Both the position numbers and the translations under genes were made by a program. A stretch of DNA of 64,000 nucleotides from Kribbella pratensis (GTDB lineage: Bacteria > Actinomycetota > Actinomycetes > Propionibacteriales > Kribbellaceae): NCBI RefSeq assembly GCF_004365355.1, contig NZ_SODP01000005.1, positions 306,358-370,357 on the forward strand, read 5' to 3'. Below, piece after piece: positions 1 through 7,145 of the stretch (position 1 is the first letter of the stretch; each line of letters opens with the position of its first letter). The notes under the pieces were generated by a model. The model worked only from the letters and a program-made list of their open reading frames with translations. It ran no database searches and was not told the DNA's origin.

Positions 1-47
1 CGAGCGGAGTTCGCTTCAGCTTGTGCCGAGCGGAGTTCGCTTCAGCT
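1..47. repeat. 21-bp direct repeat
   Basis: Two identical 21-bp copies lie at 1-21 and 27-47, five bases apart. The core GAGCGGAG resembles the GAGCGnAGCGA words in the terminator loop at 91-101 and between ilvB and ilvN (16617-16685). This is seen directly; its function is unknown and the first copy may extend beyond the window edge. Confidence 0.8.
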
Positions 48-81
48 CGCCCAACCCCAGCCCGGGCTTGCCTCTTTCTCT

Positions 82-116
82 CACCGCCCCGAGCGGAGCG
101 AGGGGCGGGTGTTTTT
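82..116 (+). terminator. Rho-independent terminator of an upstream off-window gene
   Basis: A CCGCCCC/GGGGCGG stem (84-90 with 102-108) encloses an 11-nt loop and is followed on the + strand by a run of T at 112-117. The T run fits transcription coming from the left edge, so it probably ends a gene outside the window. The minus-strand gene ending at 117 has no T tract on its own side. Confidence 0.75.
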
Positions 117-632
117 TCAGGCTGCGTTCTTGTGGTGTTGCGGGGCGTTGGGGATGGCCTCGCGTTCGGCTCGGGCGTCGGCGGGTTCGGCGAGGAGGGT
201 TCGGGCTACTGCCAGTTCGTCGGTGGGGCAGCGGACTTCGTAGGTGGTGGGGACGACCTGCGTGATGACCGCGTCGGGGCGGTTGCGGATCAGGCCGCGG
301 AACAGGCCCCAGAGGGTGCCGACGATGGCGCCGTACACGAAGCCCCAGACCACGACGGCCAGGCCGTTGAGCGTGGTCTCGGCGACGAGGGTGACGAAGA
401 CGGCGGCGAGTACGCCGAGGGCCGCGCCCTGCAGCGCGCCGACCCCGGTGAGGCGCGCGACGGGGACGATCCTGTGTCTGGTTGCTTGGCGGAGTCCGGC
501 GCCGACCACCTCCAGGCGTCCCGCGTCCATCCCGTAACTTCGCAGATAGTCCACTGTCTGCTGAGCATCCTCGTAGGTGCTCACCGCAGCGATCACACTG
601 CTGGGAACGCCAGGCCCCTGGCCGGTGCGCAT
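117..632 (-). CDS. General stress protein, YflT/17M-like membrane protein
   Basis: A 171-aa protein. Residues about 10-50 (SSVIAAVSTYEDAQQTVDYL) form the alpha/beta half seen in 'general stress protein 17M' families. A glycine- and alanine-rich membrane region at about 60-115 follows, then a soluble tail. The ATG at 632 is chosen because GGAGGAG lies 6-7 nt upstream; the longer frame upstream has no such site. Proteins of this family are induced by stress in other bacteria, but their biochemical role is not known. It stands alone, transcribed in the same direction as the next gene (725-1840) but with about 90 bp between. Confidence 0.75.
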   Translation of the reverse strand: MRTGQGPGVPSSVIAAVSTYEDAQQTVDYLRSYGMDAGRLEVVGAGLRQATRHRIVPVARLTGVGALQGAALGVLAAVFVTLVAETTLNGLAVVVWGFVYGAIVGTLWGLFRGLIRNRPDAVITQVVPTTYEVRCPTDELAVARTLLAEPADARAEREAIPNAPQHHKNAA

Positions 633-724
633 ACCGATCTCCTCCTCAGGTCGTCTGCTTACTTCACAAGTACCAGACGACCCAAGACTTGAAACGGTTG
701 ACCGCTCAGGACGTGCCTCATCTC

Positions 725-1840
725 TCAACTGCTGATCGTCACCCGGAGGATCCGGTCGTCGCCGTCGTGCGGCTGACCGCGGCCGTCGGTATTCGAGGTC
801 GTGACCCACAACGACCCGTCCGGCGCCGCCTCGACCGTGCGCAAACGCCCGTACTTGTTGGTGAAGAACGCCTGCGGCTCGCCGATTCGCTTGCCATCGG
901 CAACTGGTATCGCCCACAGCCGCTCACCGCGCAACGACGCCATGAAGACGTGCCCCTGCGCGAACGCGATCCCCGAGGGCGATGCGTCGGCCGTGTGCCA
1001 CTGCGCGATCGGGTCGGTCATCCCGTCGAGTTCACTGATCCCCTCGGCAGCCGGCCAGCCGTAGTTCGAGCCGGGCGTGATCACGTTCAGCTCGTCCCAG
1101 GTGTTCTGCCCGAACTCCGCGGCGTACAGCTGGTTCCCGTCGAACGCGAGCCCTTGCACGTTCCGGTGCCCCTTGGTGATCCACACCCGTCCGTCCGGGT
1201 TCCCCGGCGCGGCCTTCCCGTCGGTGGTGATCCGCAGGATCTTCCCGCCGAGTGAGTTGTCGTCCTGCGAGTTCGGCCGATCCGAGCCGTCACCGGTCCC
1301 GGCGTACAGGAATCCGTCCGGTCCGAACCGCAGCCGCCCGCCGTTGTGGATCGCCGCCTTGGGAATCCCGTCAAGGATCACCTGCTGGTCGGACAGCGTC
1401 CCGTCCTGGTACGTGATCCGAGCGATGCGGTTGTCGTCGCCGCCCGAGTAGTACGCGTAGATGTAAGGCTTCCCCGGGTACGCCGGATCCACCGCCAGCC
1501 CCAGCAGCCCACCCTCCGACGAGGACTTCACGCCGTCGACCGTTCCGACGTCCGACACCTGCCGACCGGCGATCCGCTTGACCTTCCCCGAGTCCCGCTC
1601 CGCCACCAACGCACTCTTGTCCGGCAGAAACGCAAGCCCCCAAGGCACCTCGATCCCCGTCGCAACCGTCGACGCCACGGTCAACCTCACCGCAGCCGGC
1701 CCACCCACCGTGCTCGCACTGCTCGGCGCCGACGCAGACCCCGAACTACTAGGCGTCGCCTCCGAACACCCACCGGCCAACGCCAACGTCGCAACCACTA
1801 CCGCGGCCCGCCCCCGCCGCCCGACCTTCGAACCAACCAC
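725..1840 (-). CDS. PQQ-dependent sugar dehydrogenase-like lipoprotein
   Basis: A 371-aa secreted lipoprotein with lipobox LAGGC (Cys25) followed by a Ser-rich linker. The rest is a six-bladed propeller of the glucose/sorbosone dehydrogenase family, with the blade motifs PWGLAFLPD, GLLGLAVDP, HNGGRLRFGPDGFLYAGTGD, GHRNVQGLAF and NYGWPAAEG. Relatives oxidise aldose sugars at the outer face of the membrane using PQQ; the actual substrate and cofactor here are inferred. GTG start at 1840 with GGAGGAG 5-6 nt upstream. Length is normal for the soluble GDH/YliI group. No PQQ biosynthesis genes are in the window. Confidence 0.85.
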   Translation of the reverse strand: MVGSKVGRRGRAAVVVATLALAGGCSEATPSSSGSASAPSSASTVGGPAAVRLTVASTVATGIEVPWGLAFLPDKSALVAERDSGKVKRIAGRQVSDVGTVDGVKSSSEGGLLGLAVDPAYPGKPYIYAYYSGGDDNRIARITYQDGTLSDQQVILDGIPKAAIHNGGRLRFGPDGFLYAGTGDGSDRPNSQDDNSLGGKILRITTDGKAAPGNPDGRVWITKGHRNVQGLAFDGNQLYAAEFGQNTWDELNVITPGSNYGWPAAEGISELDGMTDPIAQWHTADASPSGIAFAQGHVFMASLRGERLWAIPVADGKRIGEPQAFFTNKYGRLRTVEAAPDGSLWVTTSNTDGRGQPHDGDDRILRVTISS

Positions 1841-1895
1841 GCCGACTCCTCCGTTAGACCTGGCCTCCTTACTACACCGCAGGTCAACGAATGGT

Positions 1896-3182
1896 TCAGC
1901 TTCCCCAAGTGGGGCGGAGGGGGAAGTGGGAGTTGCCTCGGGCGTCGGGTTTTACGGCGAGGACCTGATGGAGCTGGATGGTGTTGTGTTCGAAGCCGGC
2001 TCGGCTGGCGGCGAGGTACAGGCCCCAGATCTTGGCGGTGGCGGGGCCTACTTCGGCGACGGCCTCGTCCCAGTGGGCGACGAGGTTGTCGTTCCAGGCG
2101 GCCAGGGTGAGGGCGTAGTGCTCGCGGAGGTTCTCCTCGTGGCGGACCTCGAATCCGGCGTCCTGGGCCTCGGCGATGATGCGGCCGGAGCCGATCAGTT
2201 CGCCGTCGGGGAAGATGTAGCGGTCGATGAAGGCGCCGGTGTGGCGGAAGTGGTTGTCCGGCCGGGTGATGCAGTGGTTGAGCAGCCGGCCGCCCGGCTT
2301 CAGGCGGTCGAGCAGGAACCCGAAGTACGACGGGTAGTTGCGGACGCCGATGTGCTCGGTCAGCCCGATCGAGCTGATCACGTCGAAGTCCCGCTCGGGT
2401 ACGTCGCGGTAGTCCAGGTACCGCACCTCGGCCCGGTCCTCGAGCCCCTCGCGCTTGATCGCCTGGGCAGCCCACTCGGCCTGCGCCGCCGACAACGTCA
2501 CGCCCAGAGCCTGTACGCCGTACTCGCGGGCGGCGTGCCGGACCATCCCGCCCCAGCCGCAGCCGACGTCGAGCAGCCGCATGCCCGGTTTCAGGTCGAG
2601 CTTCCGCGCGACCAGGTCGTACTTCTCGTACTGCGCCTCCTCCAGCGTCGCGTCAGGAGTCGGGTAAACGGCGCAGGTATAGGTCATCGACGGCCCGAGC
2701 ACCCACTCGTAGAACGTGTTCGACACGTCGTAGTGGTGGTGGATCGCCGACTTGTCCCGCGCCTTCGAGTGCCGCAGTCCCTCGAACGTACGACGCCACT
2801 TCGGCAGGTGCTCCTGCGGCGGGGGAGGCGGCGGCTTGAGGTGACTCCAGCCGAGACTGCGAACGATCCGCAGCGCCTCCGCGGCCGACGGCCGCTGGAA
2901 GTGGAAGCTGTCGAGGATCATCCGCATCAGCTCGTACGGGTTGCCCGGGTGGACGCCGGTGATCTCGAGATCGCCCATCACGTACGCACGGACCATGCCG
3001 AGGTCGCCGGGCGCCGTCAGGATGTACGACAGCCCGCGTTCGGTGGCCAGGTGCATGTGGATCTGCGAGTCCTCCGGCCCGGCCGAGCTGCCGTCGTACG
3101 CCGTGAACCGGAACGGGAGCCCGTCCGGGATCACGGTCGTGAGGGCTTCGGCGATCGATACCTGGGTCGCGAGCGTCGTCAT
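1896..3182 (-). CDS. tmsB: CFA-type fatty acid methyltransferase (TmsB/BfaB-like)
   Basis: A 428-aa protein with a cyclopropane-fatty-acid synthase fold. The N-terminal helical part is followed by HHHYDVSN (148-155), SMTYTCA (165-171) and the SAM site LLDVGCGWGG (203-212). The start at 3182 overlaps the stop of the upstream FAD gene by 4 nt (ATGA). In mycobacteria and other actinobacteria this pair (tmsA/tmsB, also bfaA/bfaB) converts oleoyl phospholipid to 10-methylstearate: the methyltransferase adds the methylene and the FAD/NADPH enzyme reduces it. Pairing and order support that role over plain cyclopropanation, but an orphan CFA synthase cannot be excluded from sequence alone. Confidence 0.8.
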   Translation of the reverse strand: MTTLATQVSIAEALTTVIPDGLPFRFTAYDGSSAGPEDSQIHMHLATERGLSYILTAPGDLGMVRAYVMGDLEITGVHPGNPYELMRMILDSFHFQRPSAAEALRIVRSLGWSHLKPPPPPPQEHLPKWRRTFEGLRHSKARDKSAIHHHYDVSNTFYEWVLGPSMTYTCAVYPTPDATLEEAQYEKYDLVARKLDLKPGMRLLDVGCGWGGMVRHAAREYGVQALGVTLSAAQAEWAAQAIKREGLEDRAEVRYLDYRDVPERDFDVISSIGLTEHIGVRNYPSYFGFLLDRLKPGGRLLNHCITRPDNHFRHTGAFIDRYIFPDGELIGSGRIIAEAQDAGFEVRHEENLREHYALTLAAWNDNLVAHWDEAVAEVGPATAKIWGLYLAASRAGFEHNTIQLHQVLAVKPDARGNSHFPLRPTWGS

Positions 3183-4558
3183 CGGCGCGTCACCGCCTTC
3201 TCGTAGAGCCCGGTGAGCCGGGCGTTCGGGTCGTAGCGTTTCTTCACCTCGGTGAGAGCCGGCACGTTGTACAACCGGTCGAACGTCTCCCGGTCGTAGT
3301 AGGCGTCGGAGTACAGCGACTTGTGGCCGCCGAACTCGGTGACCGCCGCCTCGATCCGCCGGTTGACGTCTCCGTCGGCGGCGCCGGGCGCGATCGGCAC
3401 GGTGCCCCAGAAGCCGACGTTCACGTAGGTCTCGCCCGGCTTGAGCGGATACAGAGGCCACTCCGCGGAGCCCCGCAACCGCAGCGGGCAGAGCCAGACC
3501 GGCCGCATGCCGACATTCAGGTCGAACCAGCGCAGGAAGTCCGCGAGCCGCTCGACCGGGATCTCCACATCCTGGACGACCCGCTCACGATCCGGCTGAC
3601 CGCGGCGCCGGGCGATCCGGGCCGCGACCTGGTGCCGGTTCTCGAAGCCGACGATCTTGTGGAAGACGTCGCTCCGCCGCCAGCGCTTCGGCCACAATCG
3701 CCGTACGACGGGCTGTTGTGCGCCGAAGGCTGCCGAACACCAGAACCAGTCCGTGTCCCACCGCCACAGGTAGTCGTGCGCGGTGAGGAAGTCCTGCTGC
3801 CGCTGCTGGATCGAGCGGTAGTAGATCTGCTGGCCGGTGTAGTCGCTCGTGCTGATCGCGGCGTCGCTGTTGCGGCCGAGCGTCAGGTACGCCTCGGCCG
3901 GGCTGAACACGACCCCGTCGACGAAGTGCACCGGCTCCCCGTCGTACGTGCCTGAGGCAACGATCTCGTCGATCGCCGGAGCCAGCTCGTCCAGGCCGAG
4001 CCGCACGTGCCGCAGCGCGACGTACGGCGAGATCTTGTCGAGCTCGATCCGCAACCGGGTCGCGTACCCGAGCGTGCCGTACGAGTTCGGGAACATCCGG
4101 AACAGGTCCGCGTGCTCTCCGTCCGGGCGCGCGGTGACGAGGTCGCCGGCGCCGGTGAGAATGTCGAGCTCGAGCACCGACTCGTGCGGCAGCCCGGCCC
4201 GGAACGAGGACGACTCGATGCCGAGTCCGGTCACCGCGCCGCCGAGCGTGATCGTCTTCAGCTGCGGCACGACCATCGGCGTCAGCCCGTATGGCAGGGT
4301 CGCCGCGACCAGGTCCTCGTAGGTGCACATGCCCTGGACGTCGGCCGTCCGCGCGGCCGGGTCGACGCTGATGACTCCGGTCAGCTTCGACACGTCCAGA
4401 CCCGGCCGTTCGAGCTCGGTTCGCGGCCGGAAGAGGTTCGAAGAGCGCTTCGCGAGCCGGACCGGGTCGCCCTGCGGGATCCGCTCGTACGACTCCCGCA
4501 GCCGCCCGACGGCCTGATCGTGGGCGAGCGTCGCCGCCAGATCCGATGTCGAAGGCAC
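3179..4558 (-). CDS. tmsA: FAD-binding oxidoreductase (TmsA/BfaA-like)
   Basis: A 459-aa protein of the FAD_binding_4 (DHCR24-like) family. The flavin site includes ITLGGAVTGLGIESSSFR (about 103-121) and MFPNSYGTLGYATRL (about 155-169). GTG start at 4558, without a strong ribosome site. First gene of a two-gene operon; its stop overlaps the start of the CFA-type methyltransferase by 4 nt, so the two are translationally coupled. By analogy with TmsA it would reduce 10-methylene stearoyl chains to 10-methyl using NADPH. The reductase role is inferred from the neighbour; the fold assignment is firm. Confidence 0.8.
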   Translation of the reverse strand: MPSTSDLAATLAHDQAVGRLRESYERIPQGDPVRLAKRSSNLFRPRTELERPGLDVSKLTGVISVDPAARTADVQGMCTYEDLVAATLPYGLTPMVVPQLKTITLGGAVTGLGIESSSFRAGLPHESVLELDILTGAGDLVTARPDGEHADLFRMFPNSYGTLGYATRLRIELDKISPYVALRHVRLGLDELAPAIDEIVASGTYDGEPVHFVDGVVFSPAEAYLTLGRNSDAAISTSDYTGQQIYYRSIQQRQQDFLTAHDYLWRWDTDWFWCSAAFGAQQPVVRRLWPKRWRRSDVFHKIVGFENRHQVAARIARRRGQPDRERVVQDVEIPVERLADFLRWFDLNVGMRPVWLCPLRLRGSAEWPLYPLKPGETYVNVGFWGTVPIAPGAADGDVNRRIEAAVTEFGGHKSLYSDAYYDRETFDRLYNVPALTEVKKRYDPNARLTGLYEKAVTRR

Positions 4559-4612
4559 CGATCAAGAGTACGACGATGCACCCGATCCGGCACCGGAAAA
4601 GGCAGCGGATAG

Positions 4613-4618
4613 TAGGTT
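4613..4618 (+). promoter_or_regulatory. -10 element TAGGTT, 6 nt before the start codon
   Basis: TAGGTT lies 6 nt upstream of the ATG at 4625 and no Shine-Dalgarno sequence is visible, so the mRNA probably begins at or next to the start codon. Confidence 0.6.
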
Positions 4619-4624
4619 CGTCAC

Positions 4625-5554
4625 ATGGCAGATGTGAGGGCTTGGCTGCCCTGGGAGAACCCCGACGACTTCCTCGGCGGCGTGCCCAAGGGGTGCGACG
4701 TGGACTTCTACGCCGGCGGTGAGCCGCCGGCGTCGCCGGCCGAGGTGGAGTTCTACGTGCCGAGCTACATGGGCGGCGGGGACGTTCTCGACATCGTCCG
4801 CGAGATGCCGGCGCTGAAGGTCGTCCAGCTGCAGACGGCCGGGTTCGAGCACGTCCAGTCGCGGCTCGCCGAGGGCGTCACGTTGTGCAACGCGCGCGGC
4901 GTCCACGACGCGTCGACGGCCGAGCTCGCGGTCGGGCTGATCCTGGCGACGTACCGGCGGCTGCCGCGGGCCGTCCGCAACCAGGAACGCGAGATCTGGC
5001 CGGACTCGTACGACGAGGTCGACGACTCGCTCGCGGACCGGACCGTGATGATCCTCGGGTACGGCGCGATCGGCGAGGCGCTCGAACGGCGGCTGAGCGG
5101 ATTCGAGTGCGAGGTGATCCGGGTGGCGCGGCGCGAGCGGGACGGCGTACACCCGATCTCGGAGCTGCCGGAGCTGCTGCCCCGCGCGGACGTCGTCGTC
5201 CTGCTGACCCCCGCGACGGCGGAGACGCGTGGGATGGTCGACGCGAAGTTCCTGTCTCGGATGAAGGACGGCGCGCTGCTGGTGAACGTGGCGCGCGGCG
5301 TCGTCGTGGACACGGACGCGCTGCTGACCGAGCTCCGCACGCGCCGGATCAGCGCTGCCCTGGACGTCACCGACCCCGAGCCGTTGCCTGCCGGACATCC
5401 CTTGTGGTCTGCTCCGAATGTACTGATCAACCCCCACCGCGGCGGCGCGTCGACGGCATTCGCGCCGCGGGTGGCGCGGCTCGTCCGTGCGCAGCTCGAG
5501 CGCTACGCGTCCGGAGAACCGCTGATCAACGTAGTGGCAGGTCCGCAACGGTAA
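4625..5554 (+). CDS. D-isomer-specific 2-hydroxyacid dehydrogenase
   Basis: A 309-aa NAD(P)-dependent oxidoreductase. The Rossmann motif LGYGAIG is at 144-150. The catalytic triad is visible as Arg224 (NVARG), Glu252 (DPEPL) and His271 in NPHRGG. The substrate cannot be read; relatives include phosphoglycerate, glyoxylate and hydroxyphenylpyruvate reductases. There is no C-terminal ACT domain, so it is not a second serA of the regulated type. It is followed after 21 bp by the BNR-repeat gene and then the MoaD-like gene in one direction, suggesting an operon. Start supported by a -10 element placed for a leaderless transcript. Confidence 0.8.
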   Translation: MADVRAWLPWENPDDFLGGVPKGCDVDFYAGGEPPASPAEVEFYVPSYMGGGDVLDIVREMPALKVVQLQTAGFEHVQSRLAEGVTLCNARGVHDASTAELAVGLILATYRRLPRAVRNQEREIWPDSYDEVDDSLADRTVMILGYGAIGEALERRLSGFECEVIRVARRERDGVHPISELPELLPRADVVVLLTPATAETRGMVDAKFLSRMKDGALLVNVARGVVVDTDALLTELRTRRISAALDVTDPEPLPAGHPLWSAPNVLINPHRGGASTAFAPRVARLVRAQLERYASGEPLINVVAGPQR

Positions 5555-5575
5555 TCATCAGGTAGGAGAACGACG

Positions 5576-6670
5576 ATGTCCGAGGCCGTACTGCTGATCG
5601 GAACCAAGAAGGGTCTCTGGATCGGCCGGAGCGACGCTGCCCGAACGGAGTGGCGTCTCGACGGACCGGTCCCGGAGTTCGAGATGCAGGGTGTGTACGC
5701 CGTGGGCATCGACACCCGCGGCGACCGGCCGCGGCTGTTCGTCGGCGGCACCAGCGAGCACTGGGGTCCGGCGGTCTTCCACTCCGACGACCTCGGCGCG
5801 ACCTGGGCCGAGCCGCCGGAGGGCTCGATCGGGTTCCCCGAGGGCTCCGACGCCTCGCTGGAACGCGTCTGGCAGATCCAGGCAGCGCCGGCCGGCCAGC
5901 CCGGAGTCGTGTACGCCGGGACGCAGCCCTCGGCCCTGTGGAAGTCGACCGACGGCGGAGTCACGTTCGACCTGGTCAGAGGCCTCTGGGACCATCCGCA
6001 CCGCAAGGAGTGGGGTGCTGGTTTCGGTGGGCAGGCCGTGCACACCGTGCTGCCGCACCCGACGGACGCCGACCGGGTCAGCGTTGCGATGTCGACCGGC
6101 GGTGTCTACCGGACGGCCGACGGCGGCGCGACCTGGGAGCCGGCCAACCAGGGCATCCAGGCCAAGTTCTTCCCAGACCCGTACCCCGAGTTCGGTCAGT
6201 GTGTGCACAAGCTCGCCGGGCATCCCGACGTACCGGAGCGGATGTTCGCGCAGAACCATCACGGCGTCTACCGGTCCGACGACGGCGGGACGATCTGGAA
6301 GTCGATCGCGGACGGGCTGCCCTCGGACTTCGGCTTCCCGATCGTGGTGCACCCGCACGAGCCCGAGACTGTATACGTATTCCCGTTGATTGCGGACGGC
6401 AACAGGATCCCGACCGGGGCGAGGTGCCGTGTCTACCGGTCCCGCGACGCGGGCTCGACCTGGGAGCCGTTGTCCGCCGGCCTGCCCGACGTGTCGTATG
6501 TGCCGGTACTGCGGGACGCCATGACCACCGACACCGCGGATCCGGCCGGCGTGTACGTCGGCACGCGCGACGGCTGTGTCTACGCGAGCGCCGATGCCGG
6601 CGACAGCTGGGTCGAGGTCGCGCGGCACCTCCCCGACGTACTCACGGTGCGCGCCGCGGTGATCGGATGA
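5576..6670 (+). CDS. BNR/Asp-box repeat (sialidase-like beta-propeller) protein
   Basis: A 364-aa protein with at least six Asp-box repeats of the S/T-x-D-x-G-x-T-W type, for example FHSDDLGATW, WKSTDGGVTF, YRTADGGATW, YRSDDGGTIW, YRSRDAGSTW and YASADAGDSW. No signal peptide is visible, so it is probably cytosolic. The propeller resembles exo-sialidase and Vps10-like folds, but I see no sialidase active-site arginine triad, so an enzymatic role is not supported. Strong ribosome site GGAGA upstream of ATG. It is followed 7 nt later by a MoaD/ThiS-like carrier, a pairing that suggests a shared but unknown function. Confidence 0.75.
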   Translation: MSEAVLLIGTKKGLWIGRSDAARTEWRLDGPVPEFEMQGVYAVGIDTRGDRPRLFVGGTSEHWGPAVFHSDDLGATWAEPPEGSIGFPEGSDASLERVWQIQAAPAGQPGVVYAGTQPSALWKSTDGGVTFDLVRGLWDHPHRKEWGAGFGGQAVHTVLPHPTDADRVSVAMSTGGVYRTADGGATWEPANQGIQAKFFPDPYPEFGQCVHKLAGHPDVPERMFAQNHHGVYRSDDGGTIWKSIADGLPSDFGFPIVVHPHEPETVYVFPLIADGNRIPTGARCRVYRSRDAGSTWEPLSAGLPDVSYVPVLRDAMTTDTADPAGVYVGTRDGCVYASADAGDSWVEVARHLPDVLTVRAAVIG

Positions 6671-6677
6671 CGGCCGG

Positions 6678-6941
6678 ATGATCGCCGTCCGCCTGCCCAC
6701 CGTGCTCCGCCCGTTCGCGGGCGGCGCCGAGCGGGTCGAGGTCGAGGGCACGACCGTCGCCGAAGCGTTTGCTGCGCTGGAGCCGCCGCTGCGCCGCCGG
6801 CTCACCGACGAGCAAGGCGCGGTCCGGCGGCACGTGAACATCTACCTCCGCGACGACAACATCCGCGACCTCGACGGCCTCGACACCCCACTCACCGACG
6901 GCGACGAGCTGCTCATCCTGCCGAGCGTGGCCGGCGGCTGA
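6678..6941 (+). CDS. MoaD/ThiS-family ubiquitin-like sulfur carrier
   Basis: An 87-aa beta-grasp protein that ends exactly in Gly-Gly (PSVAGG), the terminus that E1-like enzymes adenylate and thiocarboxylate. The VEVEGTTVAEAFAAL and DELLILPSV segments fit the MoaD/ThiS fold. It starts 7 nt after the BNR-repeat gene, so the two are probably co-translated. No E1-like (MoeB/ThiF), JAMM protease, thiazole or molybdopterin gene lies nearby, so its sulfur donor and acceptor pathway are unknown; it could serve molybdopterin, a tungsten cofactor, cysteine or protein modification. Confidence 0.8.
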   Translation: MIAVRLPTVLRPFAGGAERVEVEGTTVAEAFAALEPPLRRRLTDEQGAVRRHVNIYLRDDNIRDLDGLDTPLTDGDELLILPSVAGG

Positions 6942-7000
6942 AACACCCCGGAACAACCCTCCAACACCCTGAAACACGCTGAAACGCGCTGAAACACAGG
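6937..7000. repeat. GCTGAAACAC short repeats
   Basis: The word GCTGAAAC(A/G)C recurs at 6937, 6968 (variant), 6978 and 6988, the last three in a 10-bp tandem. They lie between the MoaD-like gene and the MMPL gene. Purpose unknown. Confidence 0.6.
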
Positions 7001-7010
7001 GGGCACCCAG

Positions 7011-7039
7011 TGTCATCGCCCGATCGCGCGGCGGTGACA
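7011..7039. promoter_or_regulatory. Imperfect inverted repeat before the MMPL gene
   Basis: TGTCATCGCC (7011-7020) and GGCGGTGACA (7030-7039) are inverted with one mismatch around a 9-bp spacer, about 110 bp upstream of the transporter start. It may be an operator or an RNA hairpin; no regulator gene is adjacent. Confidence 0.4.
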
Positions 7040-7145
7040 GTGTGTGTCCAGGGGTTGTGGGCCTGACGAGTACCGCTTTAGATTCGCCAGATGGGGCCGG
7101 CGGCTGGGCCGTCGCCTGGGGGGTGCCAGGGGGAGGGGGCGCCCT

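Noticed and set aside
3183..3461. 93-residue N-terminal extension of the CFA-type methyltransferase
   Set aside because: It lies over the end of the FAD gene in another frame and is Arg-rich without motifs; ATG at 3182 with a 4-nt overlap is the natural start.
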